From an uncultured Alphaproteobacteria bacterium (GTDB lineage Bacteria > Pseudomonadota > Alphaproteobacteria > Paracaedibacterales > CAIULA01), in contig CAIVFQ010000158.1 in assembly GCA_903905285.1 (NCBI GenBank), positions 1 to 9,962 of the forward strand: a DNA stretch of 9,962 nt, read 5' to 3'. Position 1 is the first letter of the stretch; the number at the start of each line of letters is the position of its first letter. Below are positions 7,035 through 9,962 of this stretch, in pieces. The position numbers were made by a program, and so were the translations under genes. Under the pieces are notes generated by a model that was not told the origin of the DNA, searched no databases, and saw nothing but the letters and a program-made list of their open reading frames with translations.

Positions 7035-8303
7035 TTAGTTTGTTATTCTTTCCACCATGGCACCACAGCCGTTCAGTTTTTGTTCCAGCTGTTCATAGCC
7101 GCGGTCTAAGTGGTAAACGCGGCTGACAATGGTTTCGCCCTGGGCAGCTAGACCAGCCAAGACCAGGGAAACCGAGGCGCGAAGGTCAGTTGCCATCACT
7201 TCCGCGCCACTTAGGTTTTTCACCCCCCGAACCAAGGCAGACGAGTGGTGAACGGTAATATTGGCCCCCATACGGCATAATTCGGGCACATGCATGAATC
7301 GGTTTTCAAAGATGGTTTCTGTAACCATGGCGGCCCCTTGGCAAATGCTCATCACAGCCATCATCTGCGCCTGCAAATCGGTGGCAAACCCTGGGTACGG
7401 TTCGGTCATCACATCAACCCCTTGAATAGGAATGGTTGAGGCGCGAACCCTAAAGCCGGTATCTGTTGATTGAATGTCTACTCCGGCCTGTTTTAAGGTA
7501 GAGACTAAGCTGGTCACCAAATCAATAGAGGTGTGCGTCAGCTCAAGCTCTCCGCCTGTAATGGCTGCTGCCATGGCATATGTTCCCGTTTCAATACGAT
7601 CAGCCATAACGCGGTGGTGCGCGCCTCTCAGCCGGTCAACACCCTGAATCGTAATCGTGTCAGTCCCGGCACCCGTGATATGGGCGCCCATGGCTGTTAA
7701 ACAATGGGCAAGGTCGATGACCTCTGGTTCGCGGGCGGCGTTAATAAGGCGCGTTTGACCTTTGGCTAGGCTGGCTGCCATCATCAGATTCTCAGTCGCA
7801 GTTACACTCACCAATGGCATGGTGATGTCAGCGCCTGTTAACCCTTGGCTAGCATGGGCTTTGATATACCCTTCGCTGAGTTCAATCGTCGCCCCTAATT
7901 GGCGTAAACCATTAATGTGCAGATCAACTGGACGGGTTCCAATAGCACAGCCACCGGGCAGGGAAACTTTAGCCTGACCTGTGCGGGCTAAAAGGGGACC
8001 TAAAACCAAAATCGATGCCCGCATTTTGCGCACAATATCGTAAGGAGCCACAGTGTTGGTGATATCATGGGAGTGCAGCTCAACCACGTCCTCTTGCGTA
8101 TTAATCTGAACACCATGCTGGGCCAGTAAATCCCCCATGAATTGAATATCGCTTAACCGAAAAGGCACGTTACTAAGAACCAACGGTTGGTCCGTTAATA
8201 AGCCAGCAGTCATTAAAGGCAAGGCCGAGTTCTTGGCCCCACTGATACGAACCTGCCCGCTTAAAGGATTTCCGCCGACAATACGAATTTTAGCTAATGA
8301 CAT
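7035..8303 (-). CDS. murA: UDP-N-acetylglucosamine 1-carboxyvinyltransferase MurA
   Basis: Transfers enolpyruvate from PEP to UDP-GlcNAc, the first committed step of peptidoglycan synthesis, in the cytoplasm. The 422 residues match the family. K24 in [10 protein letters not shown] is the conserved lysine of the active site. C119 in [15 protein letters not shown] is the catalytic cysteine (E. coli C115), with no fosfomycin-resistant Asp substitution at that position. [15 protein letters not shown] near the C-terminus carries the conserved D-L-R-A. The ATG has AAGG at 8317-8314, ten bases upstream. It follows dcd by 26 bp and precedes the small TM gene by 14 bp, so it is most likely co-transcribed with them. 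Its presence implies the organism makes peptidoglycan. Confidence 0.97.
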   Translation of the reverse strand: MSLAKIRIVGGNPLSGQVRISGAKNSALPLMTAGLLTDQPLVLSNVPFRLSDIQFMGDLLAQHGVQINTQEDVVELHSHDITNTVAPYDIVRKMRASILVLGPLLARTGQAKVSLPGGCAIGTRPVDLHINGLRQLGATIELSEGYIKAHASQGLTGADITMPLVSVTATENLMMAASLAKGQTRLINAAREPEVIDLAHCLTAMGAHITGAGTDTITIQGVDRLRGAHHRVMADRIETGTYAMAAAITGGELELTHTSIDLVTSLVSTLKQAGVDIQSTDTGFRVRASTIPIQGVDVMTEPYPGFATDLQAQMMAVMSICQGAAMVTETIFENRFMHVPELCRMGANITVHHSSALVRGVKNLSGAEVMATDLRASVSLVLAGLAAQGETIVSRVYHLDRGYEQLEQKLNGCGAMVERITN

Positions 8304-8329
8304 AAATAAATTACCTTATAATCTCGACT

Positions 8330-8884
8330 TTATAATCTTGGAAGGGTGACGCCGGTCTGCCCCATATATTTGCCCATACGGTCACGATAAGAAACTTCGC
8401 ACGTCTGATCAGACTTGAAAAACAAGAACTGGCAGACGCCTTCGTTGGCGTAAATTTTGGCGGGCAACGGCGTGGTATTTGAAAATTCTAAGGTGACATG
8501 ACCTTCCCATTCGGGCTCAAGCGGTGTCACGTTCACAATAATCCCACATCGTGCATAAGTTGATTTTCCTAAACATATCACCAAAACATCCCGGGGAATG
8601 CGGAAATATTCAACCGTTCGGCCCAACACAAAACTGTTTGGCGGAATGATACAAACATCACTGTTGCGATGAACAAGGCTGGTGTCAGAAAAATTCTTGG
8701 GATCAACCAGGGCATTATCCACATTGGTGAAAATTTTAAACTCAGGGGCGACACGCGCGTCATAACCATAAGACGACAGGCCATAAGAAATAACCCCCTC
8801 GCGCTTTTGCGATTCGACAAAGGGTTCGATCATTTTATGGTTAATAGCTTGTTCACGAATCCAACGGTCAGCTTTTATGGACAT
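8330..8884 (-). CDS. dcd: dCTP deaminase
   Basis: Deaminates dCTP to dUTP, the main bacterial source of dUMP for thymidylate synthesis. The 184 residues form a trimeric dUTPase-like fold. Conserved [20 protein letters not shown] (106-125) includes S108 and R112 of the nucleotide site. E133 in [11 protein letters not shown] is the catalytic general base. [12 protein letters not shown] (33-44) is the N-terminal signature. The start codon at 8884 is preceded by a modest AAAGAG. It is first in the leftward block and divergent from the gene at 9062, with a shared 177-bp upstream region. Sequence cannot exclude a bifunctional deaminase/dUTPase activity, but the overall pattern is that of ordinary Dcd. 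Confidence 0.96.
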   Translation of the reverse strand: MSIKADRWIREQAINHKMIEPFVESQKREGVISYGLSSYGYDARVAPEFKIFTNVDNALVDPKNFSDTSLVHRNSDVCIIPPNSFVLGRTVEYFRIPRDVLVICLGKSTYARCGIIVNVTPLEPEWEGHVTLEFSNTTPLPAKIYANEGVCQFLFFKSDQTCEVSYRDRMGKYMGQTGVTLPRL

Positions 8885-8912
8885 CTGGTTGCTCTTTGTT
8901 GCGTATTTAATA

Positions 8913-8918
8913 ATTATA
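8913..8918 (-). promoter_or_regulatory. Candidate -10 box for dcd-murA
   Basis: A perfect TATAAT on the minus strand, 28 bp before the dcd ATG, within CTTTATATAATTATT. The -35 position (16-18 bp upstream) shows only GTAACG or TGTAAC, poor matches to TTGACA. Position and the divergent layout support a promoter here more than the -35 does. Confidence 0.35.
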
Positions 8919-9002
8919 TAAAGCCGAAGTTAGGACGTTACACAAGCATTTTTGAAAGCTAAGATTAACACGGGCGCTTTATTAATTGAATTTGTAAATC
9001 TT

Positions 9003-9031
9003 TTGTTAATGTTTTTCCCGTAATTTATAAT
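9003..9031 (+). promoter_or_regulatory. Sigma-70-type promoter for the 167-aa exported protein
   Basis: TTGTTA (9003-9008, four of six matches to TTGACA) and a perfect TATAAT (9026-9031) are separated by exactly 17 bp. The predicted transcription start is near 9038, giving a leader of about 24 bases with AGG at 9053-9055 before the ATG at 9062. This is the best promoter in the window. Confidence 0.6.
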
Positions 9032-9061
9032 TGTGATCTTTTTATTTAGAGTAGGTGATAT

Positions 9062-9565
9062 ATGCGTCTTTTTATATTTCCCGTTATTTTGACTTTAATG
9101 ATTTCCGCCACTCCTGTACTGTCAGCCGAACTGACAGACGAACCCATCCCCATAGCGGCCTTACCAATACAACTTCCTGCTGCCTCCTTTCAACAGGTAA
9201 AGGCATTATATAAACCCATGAAAAAATCGGCAAAAAACCGCTTAAGGGCAATTCGTCGCTTAGAAAGCAGTCCCTATTTTTCAAGAATTGATTTTGAAAA
9301 AGAACTGCGTGACGTTACCAACCTTGGAGTTGACTTGGCAAACACCTCAAGAAACCGCCTAAAAATCAGGGATTGGTGTGCTGAGGTTAAGGAATACAAA
9401 AGGTTTAGCGAATACCAAGCCAGCTTATGCAAAGAAGTCGTTTTCGATATGCCTGACAGTGAAGAGGCGATCTATTCAACCGCTCAAAAGATTATTCATA
9501 CCGCACGGCAAGAATTATTCACGGTTGCCGGAAAGGTTTCCGAGATTATGGCCCAGGGTGGATAA
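9062..9565 (+). CDS. Small exported helical protein of unknown function, 167 aa
   Basis: Not recognised. A Sec signal peptide (MRLFIFPVILTLMISATPVLSA) is cleaved near residue 22. The mature part of about 145 residues begins with a Pro-rich linker (DEPIPIAALPIQLPAA). It continues as charged, probably all-helical sequence with a strongly basic patch KPMKKSAKNRLRAIRRL (51-67). Two cysteines (C106 and C123) could form one disulfide that closes a helical hairpin. The start is supported by AGG six bases upstream and by a well-spaced promoter. No transmembrane segment follows the signal, so a periplasmic or secreted product is expected. It diverges from dcd and is not part of the housekeeping run. 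Confidence 0.75.
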   Translation: MRLFIFPVILTLMISATPVLSAELTDEPIPIAALPIQLPAASFQQVKALYKPMKKSAKNRLRAIRRLESSPYFSRIDFEKELRDVTNLGVDLANTSRNRLKIRDWCAEVKEYKRFSEYQASLCKEVVFDMPDSEEAIYSTAQKIIHTARQELFTVAGKVSEIMAQGG

Positions 9566-9589
9566 GGATTGGAATTCACGTTGTTTTCT

Positions 9590-9617
9590 TACTTGCGCGG
9601 CATCTGCTGCGCAAGTA
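9590..9617. terminator. Strong hairpin downstream of the 167-aa gene
   Basis: TACTTGCGC (9590-9598) and GCGCAAGTA (9609-9617) pair perfectly over nine bases. The inner G-T and two G-C pairs extend the stem to 12 bp with an ATCT loop. It begins 24 bp after the stop codon. Bases after the stem (CCCGATGTCTTCAT) lack a T-run, so a classical intrinsic terminator is not certain. mRNA 3'-end protection or a repeat unit is an alternative. Confidence 0.45.
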
Positions 9618-9651
9618 CCCGATGTCTTCATATAGCCACAAAAAAAATATC

Positions 9652-9680
9652 TTGCAATAACAAGAAAATAAACATAGATT
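9652..9680 (+). promoter_or_regulatory. Candidate promoter for the short ORF at 9711
   Basis: TTGCAA (9652-9657) and TAGATT (9675-9680) are spaced exactly 17 bp, each with four of six consensus matches. Transcription would start near 9687, about 24 bases before the ATG, the same spacing as at 9062. The -35 box overlaps a small hairpin (TCTTG 9650-9654 with CAAGA 9661-9665). Confidence 0.35.
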
Positions 9681-9710
9681 GTTGAAAATTAAAAAGCGGG
9701 GCTATTCAGC

Positions 9711-9866
9711 ATGAGAGTTTTTTATTATTTAACAATAATTTGCCTTATTTTATTTAAGAATTTATCAGCGGCAGAGCCAGACCCTGTCTCGCCCTACGCC
9801 AGCGCACAAAATCGTATTCAGGCGATTATCAATGGACGTATTAGCTTCAATAAACCTGCTGCGTAA
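9711..9866 (+). pseudogene. Short exported ORF, probably truncated by a nonsense codon
   Basis: ATG at 9711 opens a 51-codon frame. It has a credible signal peptide (MRVFYYLTIICLILFKNLSAA, cleavage near residue 21) and a short mature part (EPDPVSPYASAQ...). It ends in TAA at 9864-9866. Reading past that stop in the same frame gives protein-like sequence (VEAVGSKKLTDPISPFLF) until TAG 9933-9935. After a one-base shift near the T-run at 9912-9916, another protein-like stretch (GYSESIFEIDDSS) runs to the window edge. This looks like a longer exported protein broken by a stop and a frameshift, but an intact micro-protein is possible. The upstream GCGGGG (9696-9701) is only a fair ribosome-binding site. 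Family unknown. Confidence 0.4.
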
Positions 9867-9962
9867 GTCGAGGCAGTTGGCTCAAAGAAGCTGACAGATC
9901 CCATTTCCCCATTTTTGTTTAGGCTATAGCGAATCCATTTTTGAGATTGACGATTCCAGCGA

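Noticed and set aside
8669..8962. Plus-strand 97-codon ORF across the dcd start
   Set aside because: Mostly antisense to dcd, no ribosome-binding site, no family resemblance.
8885..9061. tRNA, riboswitch or small RNA in the dcd/9062 intergenic region
   Set aside because: No cloverleaf, no recognisable aptamer, and no hairpin with a T-run; only promoter-like elements are visible.
1..9962. CRISPR array, insertion sequence or phage integration site
   Set aside because: No regularly spaced direct repeats, no transposase or integrase motifs, and no tRNA-flanking direct repeats were seen.

Overview
The window reads as chromosome from a moderately AT-rich alphaproteobacterium. HslV carries the short N-terminal pro-segment ending in W-x-G ahead of its catalytic Thr-Thr, and HslU, MurA and Dcd are full length and motif-complete. 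The accessory genes are Sec-secreted and largely unrecognisable, one is an animal-ATGL-like patatin, and decayed gene remnants are present. Together these point by inference to a host-associated lineage of the Holosporales/Rickettsiales type. No rRNA, tRNA or taxon-specific marker is present, so this placement is tentative.

Layout. (1) 1-459 holds a decayed reading frame that is interrupted by a stop and carries a long inverted repeat (59-130). (2) 460-2202 (+) encodes a 580-residue exported protein of unknown function with eight cysteines after the signal peptide. (3) 2249-2319 holds a second, 94 % identical remnant of the same 3' gene end seen at 235-291. The two remnants therefore flank the 580-residue gene in direct orientation. 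(4) 2316-2948 (-) and 2971-3936 (+) are a divergent pair separated by only 22 bp: an unrecognised exported 210-residue protein and a patatin-like phospholipase with a Sec signal. (5) 3969-8884 is a leftward block of conserved genes. In transcription order these are dcd, murA, a two-TM small protein (TTG start), a cyclase/kynurenine-formamidase-family hydrolase (GTG start, 14-bp overlap), then a 152-bp gap, hslV and hslU. (6) 8885-9061 is a divergent promoter region. (7) 9062-9565 (+) is a small exported helical protein, followed by a strong hairpin, a promoter-like pair and a short exported ORF (9711-9866) that looks truncated.

How the genes fit together. The central block is housekeeping: Dcd makes dUTP from dCTP for thymidylate supply, MurA commits UDP-GlcNAc to peptidoglycan, and HslV-HslU form an ATP-dependent two-component protease. 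The flanks are accessory, consisting of gene remnants plus five predicted signal-peptide products. The patatin is the only one with a recognisable enzymatic fold. It is the best candidate for a protein acting on lipids outside the cytoplasm, possibly host lipids, with its divergent neighbour as a possible partner.
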